Assembly: GCA_017458125.1 (NCBI GenBank)
Contig: JAFTGB010000032.1
Coordinates: 25,376 to 89,375 of the forward strand
Source of the DNA: Prevotella sp.
Lineage (GTDB): Bacteria; Bacteroidota; Bacteroidia; Bacteroidales; Bacteroidaceae
Length of the DNA stretch: 64,000 bases
Direction: 5' to 3'
The notes under the pieces were generated by a model that did no database searches, had not been told where the DNA came from, and saw nothing but the letters and a program-made list of their open reading frames with translations. The translations under genes and the position numbers were made by a program. Each line of letters starts with the position of its first letter. Position 1 is the first letter of the stretch. Of the stretch, positions 22,911 to 32,927 are shown piece by piece.

Positions 22911-23978
22911 ATGGCAAGAAAGAACAACCATCTGGTCATCATGGCCGGAGGCGTGGGAAGCCGTTTCTGGCCCATGAGCACCACCGACAAGCCCAAGCAG
23001 TTCATCGACGTGCTGGGCACTGGCAAGTCGCTGCTCCAGCTGACGGTAGAGCGTTTCCAAGGCATCGTGCCCGCCGACAACGTGTGGGTGGTCACCAATC
23101 AGAAGTATGCTGCCACGGTCATGGAACAGTTGCCCGACATGCCGCGTGACCACGTACTCTGCGAACCCTGCCGCCGCAATACGGCACCGTGCATAGCCTA
23201 CGTGTCGTGGCGCATCAAGTCGCGCGACGCCAAAGCCAACATCGTAGTGTCGCCCAGCGACCACGTCGTGCTCAACACGCCGGAGTTCCAGCGCGTCGTC
23301 AAGGAGTGCCTGGACTTCACCGCCGACACCGACGCCATCATCACCTTAGGCATGAAGCCCACACGCCCCGAGACGGGATACGGATACATCAAGGCCGACC
23401 TGAGCAGCAACTCGCTGCGCAACAAGGAGATATTCCGCGTGGACTCCTTCCGCGAGAAACCCGACATAGAGACTGCCAAGCAGTACATCAGCCAGAAGAG
23501 CTACTACTGGAACGCAGGCATCTTCATCTGGAACGTCTCCACCATCGTCAACGCCTTCCGCATCTACCAGCCCCAGATAGCCAAGACCTTCGAGTCGCTG
23601 AAGGACGTCTACGGCACCGAGCGCGAGCAGCAGGAGATAGACCGCGTGTTCCCTGAGTGCGAGAACATCAGCGTCGACTACGCCATCATGGAGAAGGCCG
23701 AGGAGATATTCGTATGCCCCGCCGACTTCGGATGGAGCGACTTAGGCACATGGGGCTCACTGCAGCAGCAGTCGAAGCGCGACCTCTACGGCAATGCCGC
23801 CATCGGACCGGACATCACCCTGTACGAGTCGCACAACTGCATCATCCACACCACACAGGAAAAGAAGGTCGTCGTACAGGGGCTGGACGGATACATCGTC
23901 GCCGAGAACGACGGCACACTACTGATTTGTAAACTCTCCGAAGAGCAGCGCATCAAGCAGTTCTCCGGACAAAACTAA
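22911..23978 (+). CDS. manC: Mannose-1-phosphate guanylyltransferase
   Basis: A 355-residue nucleotidyltransferase making GDP-mannose from mannose-1-phosphate and GTP. It has HLVIMAGGVGSRFWPMSTTDKPKQF (nucleotide-binding loop and Lys), VVSPSDHVV, GYGYIKAD, FREKPD and YYWNAGIFIWN. It lacks the C-terminal isomerase domain found in the bifunctional ManC of proteobacteria, as is usual in Bacteroidetes. It is the first gene of manC-gmd-fcl, which ends in GDP-L-fucose for surface glycans. Confidence 0.95.
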   Translation: MARKNNHLVIMAGGVGSRFWPMSTTDKPKQFIDVLGTGKSLLQLTVERFQGIVPADNVWVVTNQKYAATVMEQLPDMPRDHVLCEPCRRNTAPCIAYVSWRIKSRDAKANIVVSPSDHVVLNTPEFQRVVKECLDFTADTDAIITLGMKPTRPETGYGYIKADLSSNSLRNKEIFRVDSFREKPDIETAKQYISQKSYYWNAGIFIWNVSTIVNAFRIYQPQIAKTFESLKDVYGTEREQQEIDRVFPECENISVDYAIMEKAEEIFVCPADFGWSDLGTWGSLQQQSKRDLYGNAAIGPDITLYESHNCIIHTTQEKKVVVQGLDGYIVAENDGTLLICKLSEEQRIKQFSGQN

Positions 23979-23987
23979 AGATAAGAC

Positions 23988-25076
23988 ATGAAGAAAATTG
24001 CATTGATAACAGGCATCACGGGCCAGGACGGAAGCTACCTGGCCGAGTTTCTGATTGAAAAAGGCTACGAGGTGCACGGCCTGATGCGCCGCTCGTCGTC
24101 GTTCAACACCGCTCGCATCGAGCACCTCTACTTAGACGAGTGGGTGCGCGACATGAAGAAAGCGCGACTGGTGAACCTGCACTGGGCCGACATGACCGAC
24201 TCGTCGTCGCTGGTGCGCGTCATCTCGAAGGTGCGCCCCACGGAAATCTACAACCTGGCAGCACAGAGCCACGTCAAGGTGAGCTTCGACGTGCCGGAGT
24301 ACACCGCCGACACCGATGCCAACGGCGTGCTGCGCCTCTTAGAGGCCGTACGCATCTGCGGACTGGCCGACACATGCCGCATCTACCAGGCTTCTACCTC
24401 CGAGCTCTACGGCAAGGTGCAGGAGGTGCCCCAGTCGGAGACGACACCCTTCTACCCCCGTTCGCCCTACGCCGTGGCCAAGCTCTACGGCTTCTGGATC
24501 ATGAAGAACTACCGCGAGTCGTACGGCATGTACTGCTGCAACGGCATCCTGTTCAACCACGAGTCAGAACGGCGCGGCGAGACCTTCGTCACACGAAAAA
24601 TCACACTGGCTGCCGCCCGCATCGCACAGGGCTATCAGGACAAGCTCTACTTGGGCAACCTCAACTCGCTGCGCGACTGGGGCTACGCCAAAGACTACAT
24701 CGAGTGCATGTGGCTCATCCTGCAGCAACCTGAACCCGACGACTTCGTCATAGCCACCGGTGAGTACCACACCGTGCGCGAGTTTGCCACACTGGCTTTC
24801 CACGAGGTGGGCATCGAACTGGAGTGGCGCGGCGACGGCGTGGACGAGAAAGGCTACGACAAAGCCACAGGCAAGTCCCTCGTCGAGGTAGACCCGAAGT
24901 ATTTCCGTCCGGCCGAGGTGGACCAGCTGTTGGGCAACCCCGCCAAGGCAAAGGCCAAACTGGGGTGGAACCCGCAGAAGACCAGCTTCCCCGACCTGGT
25001 GAAAATCATGGTGCAGCACGACATGAAGTTCGTCAAGAAGTTGTTCATCAAAGCACACATGGACGATGCTCAATAA
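23988..25076 (+). CDS. gmd: GDP-mannose 4,6-dehydratase
   Basis: A 362-residue extended short-chain dehydrogenase that converts GDP-mannose to GDP-4-keto-6-deoxymannose. The NADP-binding loop [12 protein letters not shown] lies at 9-20, with [13 protein letters not shown] next. The catalytic STSELYG and Tyr161-x3-Lys165 ([10 protein letters not shown]) are intact. [17 protein letters not shown] is the sugar-nucleotide-binding region. It lies 9 nt after manC and its 3' end overlaps the fucose synthase start by 11 nt. Confidence 0.97.
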   Translation: MKKIALITGITGQDGSYLAEFLIEKGYEVHGLMRRSSSFNTARIEHLYLDEWVRDMKKARLVNLHWADMTDSSSLVRVISKVRPTEIYNLAAQSHVKVSFDVPEYTADTDANGVLRLLEAVRICGLADTCRIYQASTSELYGKVQEVPQSETTPFYPRSPYAVAKLYGFWIMKNYRESYGMYCCNGILFNHESERRGETFVTRKITLAAARIAQGYQDKLYLGNLNSLRDWGYAKDYIECMWLILQQPEPDDFVIATGEYHTVREFATLAFHEVGIELEWRGDGVDEKGYDKATGKSLVEVDPKYFRPAEVDQLLGNPAKAKAKLGWNPQKTSFPDLVKIMVQHDMKFVKKLFIKAHMDDAQ

Positions 25077-26235
25077 GGATAGCAAGATATACGTGGCGGG
25101 GCACCACGGACTGGTGGGCTCGGCCATCTGGAACAACCTGAGACAGAGGGGGTACACCAACCTCGTAGGCAGGACACACAAGGAGCTGGACCTCACCGAC
25201 CAGCTGGCCGTACGCCGGTTCTTCGACGAGGAGCGCCCCGATGCCGTCGTACTGGCCGCAGCCTTCGTCGGCGGCATCATGGCCAACTCGCTCTACCGTG
25301 CCGACTTCATCATGCAGAACATGAAGATGCAGTGCAACGTCATCAGCGAGGCCTACGCCCACGGCGTGAAGAAGCTGCTCTTCCTCGGCTCTACGTGCAT
25401 ATACCCTAAGAACGCACCACAGCCCATGAAGGAGGACGCCCTGCTTACCTCGCCCTTAGAATACACCAACGAGGAGTATGCCATTGCCAAGATTGCCGGA
25501 CTGAAGATGTGCGAGTCGTACAACCTGCAATACGGTACGAACTACATCGCCGTCATGCCCACCAACCTCTACGGTCCTAACGACAACTTCCACTTGAAGA
25601 ACTCGCACGTCATGCCCGCCATGATGCGCAAGATATACTTAGCCAAACTCATCCACGACGGCAACTGGACAGCCATCAGCCGCGACCTGGATAGCCGTCC
25701 CGTGGAGGGTGTCGACGGAGGGGCTTCCACCGATGACATCCTGCGGGTGCTGGCCAAATACGGCATCTACGACAACCGCGTGGTGCTGTGGGGCACGGGC
25801 AAGCCGCTACGCGAATTTCTATGGAGCGAGGACATGGCCGACGCCTCCGTACACGTGCTGCTGAACGTCAACTTCAGCGACATCATCGGAATAGACAAAT
25901 ACTCCAGCGTACACTACGGCGCCACCACCGACGGCACCGTAGACCGCAACCACTCGGCAGGACGCGGCGGTGCCATACCCAGCCTGGGCGAGATACGCAA
26001 CTGCCACATCAACGTGGGTACAGGCAAGGAGCTGACCATCCGGGAGCTCTCGGAGCTCGCCGTCAAAGCCGTGGGCTTCAAGGGCACCGTGGAGTTCGAC
26101 GACTCCAAACCTGACGGCACGATGCGCAAGCTCATTGACGTCACAAAGCTGCACAGCCTGGGCTGGACGCACAAGGTCGAGATAGAAGACGGCGTGCAGA
26201 AGCTCTTCGAGTGGTACCGGGAGTCGCTAAGATAA
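25066..26235 (+). CDS. fcl: GDP-L-fucose synthase
   Basis: A 389-residue epimerase-reductase completing GDP-L-fucose synthesis. It has the Rossmann loop [22 protein letters not shown] (Ser109) and the Tyr138-x3-Lys142 pair in [10 protein letters not shown]. Compared with the E. coli enzyme it has extra segments around residues 205-235 ([14 protein letters not shown]) and 295-305, common in Bacteroidetes. The overlap with gmd implies translational coupling. Product use is probably by the fucosyltransferase-like gene at 42.5 kb. Confidence 0.96.
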   Translation: MLNKDSKIYVAGHHGLVGSAIWNNLRQRGYTNLVGRTHKELDLTDQLAVRRFFDEERPDAVVLAAAFVGGIMANSLYRADFIMQNMKMQCNVISEAYAHGVKKLLFLGSTCIYPKNAPQPMKEDALLTSPLEYTNEEYAIAKIAGLKMCESYNLQYGTNYIAVMPTNLYGPNDNFHLKNSHVMPAMMRKIYLAKLIHDGNWTAISRDLDSRPVEGVDGGASTDDILRVLAKYGIYDNRVVLWGTGKPLREFLWSEDMADASVHVLLNVNFSDIIGIDKYSSVHYGATTDGTVDRNHSAGRGGAIPSLGEIRNCHINVGTGKELTIRELSELAVKAVGFKGTVEFDDSKPDGTMRKLIDVTKLHSLGWTHKVEIEDGVQKLFEWYRESLR

Positions 26236-26269
26236 CACACCCACCAAACCTGAAAAAGCCTAACTAACT

Positions 26270-27109
26270 ATGAAAACCATTCTAACATTCCATGAAATGC
26301 ACCAGCGGGTAGCCGAGGGCAACCGGCAACTGCGTATTGTGGCCGTCAACCCGACTGACGAGGCTACCCGCGAGGCACTGAGACGAGTGGAAGAGGGGCG
26401 CATGGCCGAAGTGCTGCGCGTCACCGACAGTCTGCCTGAGCGTGCTGCCGAGAAGGCTGTAGCCTTGGTGCGCCGAGGCGATGCCAACGTGCTGATGAAA
26501 GGACTCATAGGCACCGACATCCTGTTACGCGCCCTGCTGAACAAGGTGTCGGGCCTGCTGCCCGAAGGTCGCGTACTGACCCATGTGTCGGTGGCCGAAA
26601 TACCCAACTACCCCAGGCTGCTGTTCTTTACCGACGCGGCAGTCATCCCTTATCCCACCCAACGGCAGCGTGTGGAGCAGGTGCGATACACGACAGGAAT
26701 ATGCCACCGCATGGGCATCAGGGAACCGCGCATCGCCCTCATACACTGTGCCGAGCATGGCGGACGCCAGTTTCCGTTCGTCGAGGGCTATGCCGACATC
26801 AAGGCGCAGGCAGCAAGGGGCGACTTCGGACGCTGCATCGTAGACGGCCCGTTAGACGTCAAGTCGGCCTGTTCGCTGCAGGCCCTGCAAGCCAAAGGCA
26901 TCATTTCGCCACTTGAAGGCGAGTCTGACGTGCTCATCATGCCCGACATCGAGGCTGGCAACGCTTTCTACAAGTCGATGACGCTCTTTGCCAACGCCCG
27001 TACGGCAGGCATGTTGTGCGGCACCCTGTGCCCCGTCGTCGTTCCCTCACGCGGCGACTCTGCCGAAGCCAAGTTCAACAGCATCCTCTTCGCCCTTGCC
27101 TCACTCTGA
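26270..27109 (+). CDS. ptb: Phosphate butyryltransferase / phosphate acyltransferase
   Basis: A 279-residue protein of the phosphate acetyl/butyryltransferase family: VALVRRGDANVLMKGLIGTDILLRALLNKV, FFTDAAVIPYPT, and PDIEAGNAFYKSMTLFANARTAG, with VPSRGDSAEAKFNSI at the end. It exchanges CoA for phosphate on short or branched acyl groups. Together with the kinase downstream it would make ATP from butyryl- or isobutyryl/isovaleryl-CoA, or work in reverse. The acyl preference is not readable from sequence. Confidence 0.88.
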   Translation: MKTILTFHEMHQRVAEGNRQLRIVAVNPTDEATREALRRVEEGRMAEVLRVTDSLPERAAEKAVALVRRGDANVLMKGLIGTDILLRALLNKVSGLLPEGRVLTHVSVAEIPNYPRLLFFTDAAVIPYPTQRQRVEQVRYTTGICHRMGIREPRIALIHCAEHGGRQFPFVEGYADIKAQAARGDFGRCIVDGPLDVKSACSLQALQAKGIISPLEGESDVLIMPDIEAGNAFYKSMTLFANARTAGMLCGTLCPVVVPSRGDSAEAKFNSILFALASL

Positions 27110-27143
27110 ACCCTCATCTCTGAACCCTCAACGCTAAACCAAA

Positions 27144-28211
27144 ATGAAAATCCTTGTCATCAATCCCGGGTCGACATCCACCAAGATGGCCGTCTTCCAC
27201 GACGAAAAGCCTATACTGCTGCACAGCATCACCCACAAAGCCGAGGAGCTGGCACACTTCGACGCCATTACCGAACAGCAGGACTTCCGTCGACAGTTAG
27301 TGCTCGACGAACTCAGACGCTCCAACATACCGCTGGACTTCGATGCCGTCATAGGGCGCGGAGGACTGGTGAAACCCATAGCCGGAGGGGTCTACGAAAT
27401 CAACCAGCTGATGCTGGACGATACGCTGCATGGCAGCGTCATGCACAACCATGCCTGCAATCTGGGGTGCCTGATAGCGCACGAGATAGCACAGGAAATT
27501 CCCGGATGCCGAGCCTTCATTGCCGACCCCGGCGTGGTGGACGAGCTGTCACCGCTGGCACGCATCAGCGGCAGCCCACTAATGCCGCGCATCTGCATTT
27601 GGCACGCCTTGAACCAGCGAGCCATTGCCCGCCGTTTTGCCCGTGGCATCGGTAAGGAGTATGAAGACCTGAACCTCATCATCTGCCATCTGGGCGGCGG
27701 CATCTCGGTGGCTGCCCACGAACACGGCAGGGCTGTCGATGCCAACAATGCGCTGGACGGCGAAGGACCTTTCTCGCCGGAACGTGCCGGTAGCCTGCCC
27801 GCTGCCGACCTTATCCGCCTGTGCTTCAGCGGCCGATACACGGAGAAGGAACTGTTGAAGCACATTGCCGGCAAGGCTGGACTGACCGCCCATCTCGGTA
27901 CCAACGACATGCGCGAAATACTGGAACGCATCAAGAAAGGCGACGACCACGCTGAACTGCTGGTCGATGCCATGATATACCATACGGCCAAACAAATAGC
28001 AGCGGAGGCCGCCGTGCTCTGCGGACAGGTTGACGCCATCCTGCTCACTGGCGGCATGGCACACTCTGACTACATCGTGAGTGCCCTGCGCCGACACATT
28101 GCCTTCCTGGCTCCCGTCTACATCTTCCCCGGCGAAAACGAGATGGAGGCACTCGCCTTCAACGCCCTGGCCGTCCTGCAAGGCAAGCGCAAGGCCAAAG
28201 TATATGAATAA
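27144..28211 (+). CDS. buk: Butyrate kinase
   Basis: A 355-residue ASKHA-fold kinase. It has the phosphate-binding start ILVINPGSTSTKMAVF, the adenosine motif LILTGGMAHSD-like (AILLTGGMAHSDYIV), NLIICHLGGGISVAAHEHGRAVDANNAL, and EGPFSPERAGSLPA, which is diagnostic for butyrate or branched-chain acid kinases rather than acetate kinase. It lies 34 nt after ptb and ends at a terminator shared with xylA. Confidence 0.93.
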   Translation: MKILVINPGSTSTKMAVFHDEKPILLHSITHKAEELAHFDAITEQQDFRRQLVLDELRRSNIPLDFDAVIGRGGLVKPIAGGVYEINQLMLDDTLHGSVMHNHACNLGCLIAHEIAQEIPGCRAFIADPGVVDELSPLARISGSPLMPRICIWHALNQRAIARRFARGIGKEYEDLNLIICHLGGGISVAAHEHGRAVDANNALDGEGPFSPERAGSLPAADLIRLCFSGRYTEKELLKHIAGKAGLTAHLGTNDMREILERIKKGDDHAELLVDAMIYHTAKQIAAEAAVLCGQVDAILLTGGMAHSDYIVSALRRHIAFLAPVYIFPGENEMEALAFNALAVLQGKRKAKVYE

Positions 28212-28251
28212 AAAAAGATTGGCAGCACCCGCGAAGGTACTGCCAATTTTT
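28212..28251. terminator. Bidirectional terminator between buk and xylA
   Basis: ATTGGCAG (28218-28225) pairs with CTGCCAAT (28240-28247), with ACC/GGT inside. An A-run precedes it and a T-run follows, so it can serve both converging operons. Confidence 0.88.
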
Positions 28252-28271
28252 AGTTATCAGGTTGCCGTTAC

Positions 28272-29591
28272 TTATTTAGCATACAGGGCAACGATAGTCT
28301 CGTACTTCTCCTGCTTGCCGGAAGTCTGCTTCGGCTCGTTCACCTTCTTACCATACTCGTAAGCCTGCTCAAGAGTCAGCTTGCCATCCTCGAAGTCCTT
28401 GCCGATACCGGCGTCGAACGAAGCGTAGCGCTCCTTCTTCATGGCGGGCAGCTCACTATTCTCCAGGATGTCGGCAGCGTTCAGCAGAGCGCGGGCCATA
28501 GCGTCCATACCGCTGATGTGAGCGATGAAGAGGTCCTCAAGATCGGTAGAGTTACGACGAATCTTAGCGTCGAAGTTGGTACCGCCAAGACCCAGACCGC
28601 CACCACGGATAATCTCCAGCATGGCCTGTGTCAGCTCGTAGTTGTCAATGGGGAACTGGTCGGTGTCCCAGCCGTTCTGGGCGTCACCACGGTTGGCGTC
28701 GATGCTGCCCAGCATGCCAGCGTCAACGGCACATGCCAGCTCGTGCTCGAAGGTGTGACCGGCCAGTGTGGCGTGGTTCACCTCGATGTTCACCTTGAAG
28801 TCCTTGTCCAGACCGTGAGCACGCAGGAAACCGATAACGGTCTCGGTGTCCACGTCGTACTGGTGCTTCGAGGGCTCCATGGGCTTCGGCTCAATGAGGA
28901 AGTTACCCTTGAATCCCTTGCTGCGGGCGTAGTCGCGAGCCATTGTCAGCATGGTAGCCATGTGTTCCTTCTCACGCTTCTGGTCGGTGTTGAGCAGGCT
29001 CATGTAGCCCTCACGACCGCCCCAGAACACGTAGTTCTGACCACCCAGCTTGATGGTGGCGTCAATAGCGTTCTTAATCTGGACGATGGCACGGGCCACA
29101 ACGTCGAAGTCGGGGTTGGTGCTGGCACCGTTAGCGTAACGCTTGTTGCCGAAGACATTGGCGGTACCCCACAGGTTCTTGATGTTAGGATACTGCTTCA
29201 TCTTCTCCAATGCGTAGTCGGTGATGGCCGTCATGCGAGCCTCGTACTCCTCAACGGTTGCGCCCTCGTCAACGAGGTCGATGTCGTGGAAGCAGAAATA
29301 CTCGATGCCCAGCTTGTCCATGATTTCAAAACCAGCGTCCATCTTGTCCTTGGCGCGCTGAACAGCATCCTCGGCCTTGTCCCACTCGTAGCTGCGGGTC
29401 TGACCGCCGAACTGGTCGGCACTGGCTCCACCCAGAGTGTGCCACCAAGCCATAGCGAACTTCAGCCAATCCTTCATCTTCTTTCCCATCACGACGCGCT
29501 CGGGCTCGTAGTAGTGGAAAGCCATCACATTCTTACTGTCCTTTCCCTCGAAAGGAATCTTACCGGTAAACGGAAAATACTCTTTTGCCAT
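28272..29591 (-). CDS. xylA: Xylose isomerase
   Basis: A 439-residue class II xylose isomerase converting D-xylose to D-xylulose. Conserved segments: FCFHDIDLVDEG (catalytic His/Asp region), YVFWGGREGYMSLLNTD, NFLIEPKPMEPSKHQYD (metal-binding Glu), KVNIEVNHATLAGHTFEHEL and LGSIDANRGD with the metal-binding acids. The length is typical. It is the second gene after xylB, 40 nt downstream, and part of pentose use expected in plant-fibre-degrading Prevotella. Confidence 0.97.
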   Translation of the reverse strand: MAKEYFPFTGKIPFEGKDSKNVMAFHYYEPERVVMGKKMKDWLKFAMAWWHTLGGASADQFGGQTRSYEWDKAEDAVQRAKDKMDAGFEIMDKLGIEYFCFHDIDLVDEGATVEEYEARMTAITDYALEKMKQYPNIKNLWGTANVFGNKRYANGASTNPDFDVVARAIVQIKNAIDATIKLGGQNYVFWGGREGYMSLLNTDQKREKEHMATMLTMARDYARSKGFKGNFLIEPKPMEPSKHQYDVDTETVIGFLRAHGLDKDFKVNIEVNHATLAGHTFEHELACAVDAGMLGSIDANRGDAQNGWDTDQFPIDNYELTQAMLEIIRGGGLGLGGTNFDAKIRRNSTDLEDLFIAHISGMDAMARALLNAADILENSELPAMKKERYASFDAGIGKDFEDGKLTLEQAYEYGKKVNEPKQTSGKQEKYETIVALYAK

Positions 29592-29631
29592 AATTCTTTT
29601 TGATTTAATTAAATTATTATTAACCAGTTAT

Positions 29632-31122
29632 TTACATTTTCTTATTCAATACTTCCTTCCAAGCGGCATAAGCAGCCTGGTATTCGGCACGGCGCGACTC
29701 GTCTGGAGCAATCACCTGCAACTTGTCGAGCGTGGCGAAGGCCTCCTGGCTATCCTTGTAGATGCCAGCGCCAATGCCGGCACCCTTGGCAGCACCCACC
29801 GAGCCGTCAGTGTCGTAGAGTTCAATTGTAGCACCGCTTACACCGGCCAGCGTGTCGCGGAACAGCGGCGACAGGAACATGTTGGCTTTGCCGGCATGGA
29901 TGTTGCGGATGTCCATGCCCATCTGCTGCATAATCTCCATGCCATAGCAGAACGAGAAGACAATACCTTCCTGAGCAGCACGTACCAAATGGGCTTTATG
30001 ATGCTTGTTGAAGTTCAGTCCATTGACGGAGCAGCCTATCTCGCGGTTTTCCAGCACACGCTCTGCACCATTGCCAAAGGGCACAATGGTGACGCCCTCG
30101 CTACCGATGGGCACCGTAGCGGCCAGGTCGTTCATGTCGGCATAACTGACGTCCGGAGTGATATTGCGGTGCACCCATGCGTTCAGGATACCAGTACCAT
30201 TGATACATAGGAGAACGCCCAGACGAGTCTGAGCTGCGCTGTGATTAACGTGGGCAAAGGTATTGACGCGACTCTGCTTGTCGTAGTTCACCTCACCCAG
30301 CACACCATACACCACACCGCTGGTTCCTGCCGTAGCAGCTATCTCGCCAGGGTTCAGCACATTGAGCGACAGGGCATTGTTAGGCTGGTCGCCACCGCGG
30401 TAAGTGATGGGTGTACCTGCCTTCAAACCCAACTCGGCAGCAGCCTCAGCACTCACCTCAGCCTGTACGCTGAAGGTAGGAACGATGTCGGCTATCAGCG
30501 AGTGGTCGAAACCGTAGTAATCCATCAGGAAGTCGGCGACCTGATTTTGCTTGAAATCCCAGAACATCCCCTCCGAGAGTCCGCTCACCGTCGTGTTGGC
30601 GACCCCGGACAGGCGCATAGCAATATAATCGCCAGGCAACATAATCTTATAAATCCTTGCATACGTCTCCGGCTCATTCTCTTTCACCCACGCCAGTTTG
30701 GCTGCCGTGAAGTTGCCCGGCGAGTTGAGCAGATGGCCTAAGCAGCGGTCTGCGCCTAAGTCGTTGAAAGCCTTCTCACCATAGGGAACAGCACGCGAGT
30801 CACACCAGATGATGGCAGGACGAAGAGCCTTCAAGTCCTTGTCCACACACACCAGACCGTGCATCTGGTAGGAGATGCCGATGGCCTTGACGTCATCTGC
30901 AGCAGCACCGGCATCGGCCAGAATCTTCTTCAGCGCCAGCTTGGCATTGTCCCACCACATCTGTGGGTCCTGCTCAGCCCAACCAGCCTTAACAGCCGTT
31001 ATGGGAGCCTCTTTCTCAGGGAAAAAAGCCGTAGCCACACACTTACCACTATCTGCATTCACAAGCGATGCCTTGACAGAAGAACTGCCGACATCGAAGC
31101 CCAATAAATACCTGTTTGCCAT
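29632..31122 (-). CDS. xylB: Xylulokinase
   Basis: A 496-residue FGGY-family kinase from the ATG at 31122 (a TTG two codons upstream is less likely). It has an N-terminal FDVGSSSVKASLV phosphate loop, the substrate segment QMHGLVCVDKDLKALRPAIIWCDSRA, and the adenosine-binding region GVSGATIELYDTDGSVGAAKGAGIGAG. It phosphorylates xylulose made by XylA. No xylose transporter or regulator lies alongside it. The gap before the divergent receiver gene (31123-31310) is AT-rich and holds the promoter of that gene. Confidence 0.95.
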   Translation of the reverse strand: MANRYLLGFDVGSSSVKASLVNADSGKCVATAFFPEKEAPITAVKAGWAEQDPQMWWDNAKLALKKILADAGAAADDVKAIGISYQMHGLVCVDKDLKALRPAIIWCDSRAVPYGEKAFNDLGADRCLGHLLNSPGNFTAAKLAWVKENEPETYARIYKIMLPGDYIAMRLSGVANTTVSGLSEGMFWDFKQNQVADFLMDYYGFDHSLIADIVPTFSVQAEVSAEAAAELGLKAGTPITYRGGDQPNNALSLNVLNPGEIAATAGTSGVVYGVLGEVNYDKQSRVNTFAHVNHSAAQTRLGVLLCINGTGILNAWVHRNITPDVSYADMNDLAATVPIGSEGVTIVPFGNGAERVLENREIGCSVNGLNFNKHHKAHLVRAAQEGIVFSFCYGMEIMQQMGMDIRNIHAGKANMFLSPLFRDTLAGVSGATIELYDTDGSVGAAKGAGIGAGIYKDSQEAFATLDKLQVIAPDESRRAEYQAAYAAWKEVLNKKM

Positions 31123-31232
31123 ATTCAATTATTTAGCATTATCTGTTCATTAAACGTTTTACCCTACAAATTTCCCTAAATTATTTTTAAAAAACAACTT
31201 TTTTACCGCTTTTCCTTAATTTTTTATCATTA

Positions 31233-31266
31233 TTTGACTACAATTAAAAATATTTTTTTACCTTTG
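31233..31266 (+). promoter_or_regulatory. Promoter of the exopolysaccharide operon
   Basis: TTTG at 31233-31236, a 22-nt spacer, and TACCTTTG at 31259-31266, followed 45 nt later by the ATG of the receiver gene. This is the only clear promoter before a long run of closely spaced plus-strand genes (31311 to about 45503). Confidence 0.68.
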
Positions 31267-31310
31267 CACTTTAGATAGATATATTTTAGAGCTAAAAACT
31301 TATTTCATTT

Positions 31311-31679
31311 ATGAAGAAGAAGATACTTATCCTTGACGACAAAGAGACCATTGCCAAAGTGCTCTCCATTTACCTGATGAGTGACTATGACGTACAATGG
31401 CTCCCCGACGGACTGCAGGGCGTTAAATGGCTGCAAGCCGGCAATACCCCTGACCTGATTATCTCGGACATCCGCATGCCGGGAATGCGCGGAGACGACT
31501 TTCTGGAGTGGATTAAGCAGAACGAACTCTTCCGCCACATACCCGTCATCATGCTGTCCAGCGAAGACTCCACCAGCGAGCGCATCCGCCTGTTGGAGAT
31601 TGGAGCCGTGGACTACATCGTAAAACCCTTCAACCCCATGGAGTTGAAGATCCGCGTAAAGAAAATCCTTCCGAATTAG
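31311..31679 (+). CDS. Stand-alone response-regulator receiver domain (CheY-like)
   Basis: A 122-residue single receiver domain. It has the acidic pair Asp9/Asp10 (ILILDDKE), phospho-acceptor Asp53 (IISDIRMPGM), the Thr/Ser switch in VIMLSSEDS and the conserved Lys in YIVKPF. No output domain and no histidine kinase nearby. It is the first gene of the exopolysaccharide operon, 27 nt before the initiating sugar transferase, whose N-terminal segment is also receiver-like. It may control polymer synthesis by protein contact rather than by DNA binding. Confidence 0.9.
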   Translation: MKKKILILDDKETIAKVLSIYLMSDYDVQWLPDGLQGVKWLQAGNTPDLIISDIRMPGMRGDDFLEWIKQNELFRHIPVIMLSSEDSTSERIRLLEIGAVDYIVKPFNPMELKIRVKKILPN

Positions 31680-31706
31680 TATTATTACCGAGTTAATAAT
31701 ATCAGT

Positions 31707-32909
31707 ATGATTGGTGTCGTATATTTAGGCAACAACCCCAAGACCCAGGAGCGTCTGAAATACATCCCCGGGCAACTGGTACGCATGACCAATGCCTACA
31801 AGGATGCCGCTCAGATTTGCACGCCCCATGTAGCCAACGAGCACTTCATCGTATTCTTCGAGCGCAACGTACGGAGCGAAGACATCACGGCCATTACCTA
31901 TTTGCGCAAGAAATGCCACAACGTCTACATCATCCTTATCACCGACAACATGTCGAATGAGGAACGGGACATTTACATGAAGTGCGGCATCAACGACACC
32001 ATCCTGGCCGAGGCATCAGTCACGGAACTCAACAAGAAGATACAGTTCATCTCCGACCGCGAGAACGTACTCTTTGACAGCGAGAGACCCAAATACAGGA
32101 TACTGAAGTTCAAGATACCCTTGTGGAAACGGGCTTTCGACATCATCTTCTCCACACTTGCCATCATCGTCCTTTCTCCCATCTTCATCCTGACAGCCAT
32201 TGCCATCAAACTGGAAAGCAAGGGACCGGTACTGTTTAAGTCGAAACGTGTGGGCACTAACTACACCATCTTTGATTTCCTCAAGTTCCGCAGCATGTAT
32301 ATGGATGCCGAGGAGCGCCTCAAGGAACTGAGCAAAGACCACAACCAATACACAGAAAACCATGAGGATGAAGAACTTAAGACCATTACAGCACCGCTTG
32401 GAGAACAGGCAGAGCAAGACATGATTGACATGGGAATGGAGTCGATGATGATGATTGGCGACGAGGAAATCATGCTGGTCGGCGATGACTTTGTTATGGC
32501 CGAAAGCGACTTCAGCAGACAAAAGGAGGAACAAAACAACAACGCGTTTGTGAAGATAGAGAACGACCCGCGCGTCACTAAGGTGGGCCGCTTCATTCGC
32601 AAGTACAGCATCGACGAGCTGCCCCAGCTCTTCAACATCCTCAAAGGCGACATGTCTGTCGTCGGCAACCGCCCCCTCCCACTCTATGAGGCTGAAAAAC
32701 TGACCGCTGACAGCAGCATTGACCGCTTCATGGCCCCCGCCGGCCTGACCGGCCTTTGGCAGGTAGAGGAGCGCGGCAAGGGAGGCAACATGTCAGCAGA
32801 AGAGCGCAAGCAGTTAGACATCACCTACGGGCAGACCTATAACTTCCTGCTCGACATGAAGATTATCCTGCGCACGCTCACTGCCTTCGTGCAAAAGGAA
32901 AACGTATAA
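31707..32909 (+). CDS. Initiating sugar transferase (polyprenyl-phosphate phosphoglycosyltransferase) with receiver-like N-terminus
   Basis: A 400-residue protein. Residues about 1-115 look like a degenerate receiver fold (ITYLRKKCHNVYIILITDN ... CGINDTIL). From about 137 the monotopic phosphoglycosyltransferase domain starts: KRAFDIIFSTLAIIVLSPIF (membrane helix), GPVLFKSKRVG, FLKFRSM, IDELPQLFNILKGDMSVVGNRP and GLTGLWQV. It moves a sugar phosphate to undecaprenyl phosphate to start the repeat unit. An acidic, methionine-rich insert (about 218-262, with MIDMGMESMMMIGDEEIML) interrupts the catalytic domain between FRSM and the DPRVTKVGRFIRK motif. Confidence 0.9.
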   Translation: MIGVVYLGNNPKTQERLKYIPGQLVRMTNAYKDAAQICTPHVANEHFIVFFERNVRSEDITAITYLRKKCHNVYIILITDNMSNEERDIYMKCGINDTILAEASVTELNKKIQFISDRENVLFDSERPKYRILKFKIPLWKRAFDIIFSTLAIIVLSPIFILTAIAIKLESKGPVLFKSKRVGTNYTIFDFLKFRSMYMDAEERLKELSKDHNQYTENHEDEELKTITAPLGEQAEQDMIDMGMESMMMIGDEEIMLVGDDFVMAESDFSRQKEEQNNNAFVKIENDPRVTKVGRFIRKYSIDELPQLFNILKGDMSVVGNRPLPLYEAEKLTADSSIDRFMAPAGLTGLWQVEERGKGGNMSAEERKQLDITYGQTYNFLLDMKIILRTLTAFVQKENV

Positions 32910-32927
32910 CCAAAACCTGAACAAACT

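Noticed and set aside
28518-29603. 361-codon plus-strand frame over xylA
   Set aside because: Antisense shadow of a very well conserved enzyme gene.
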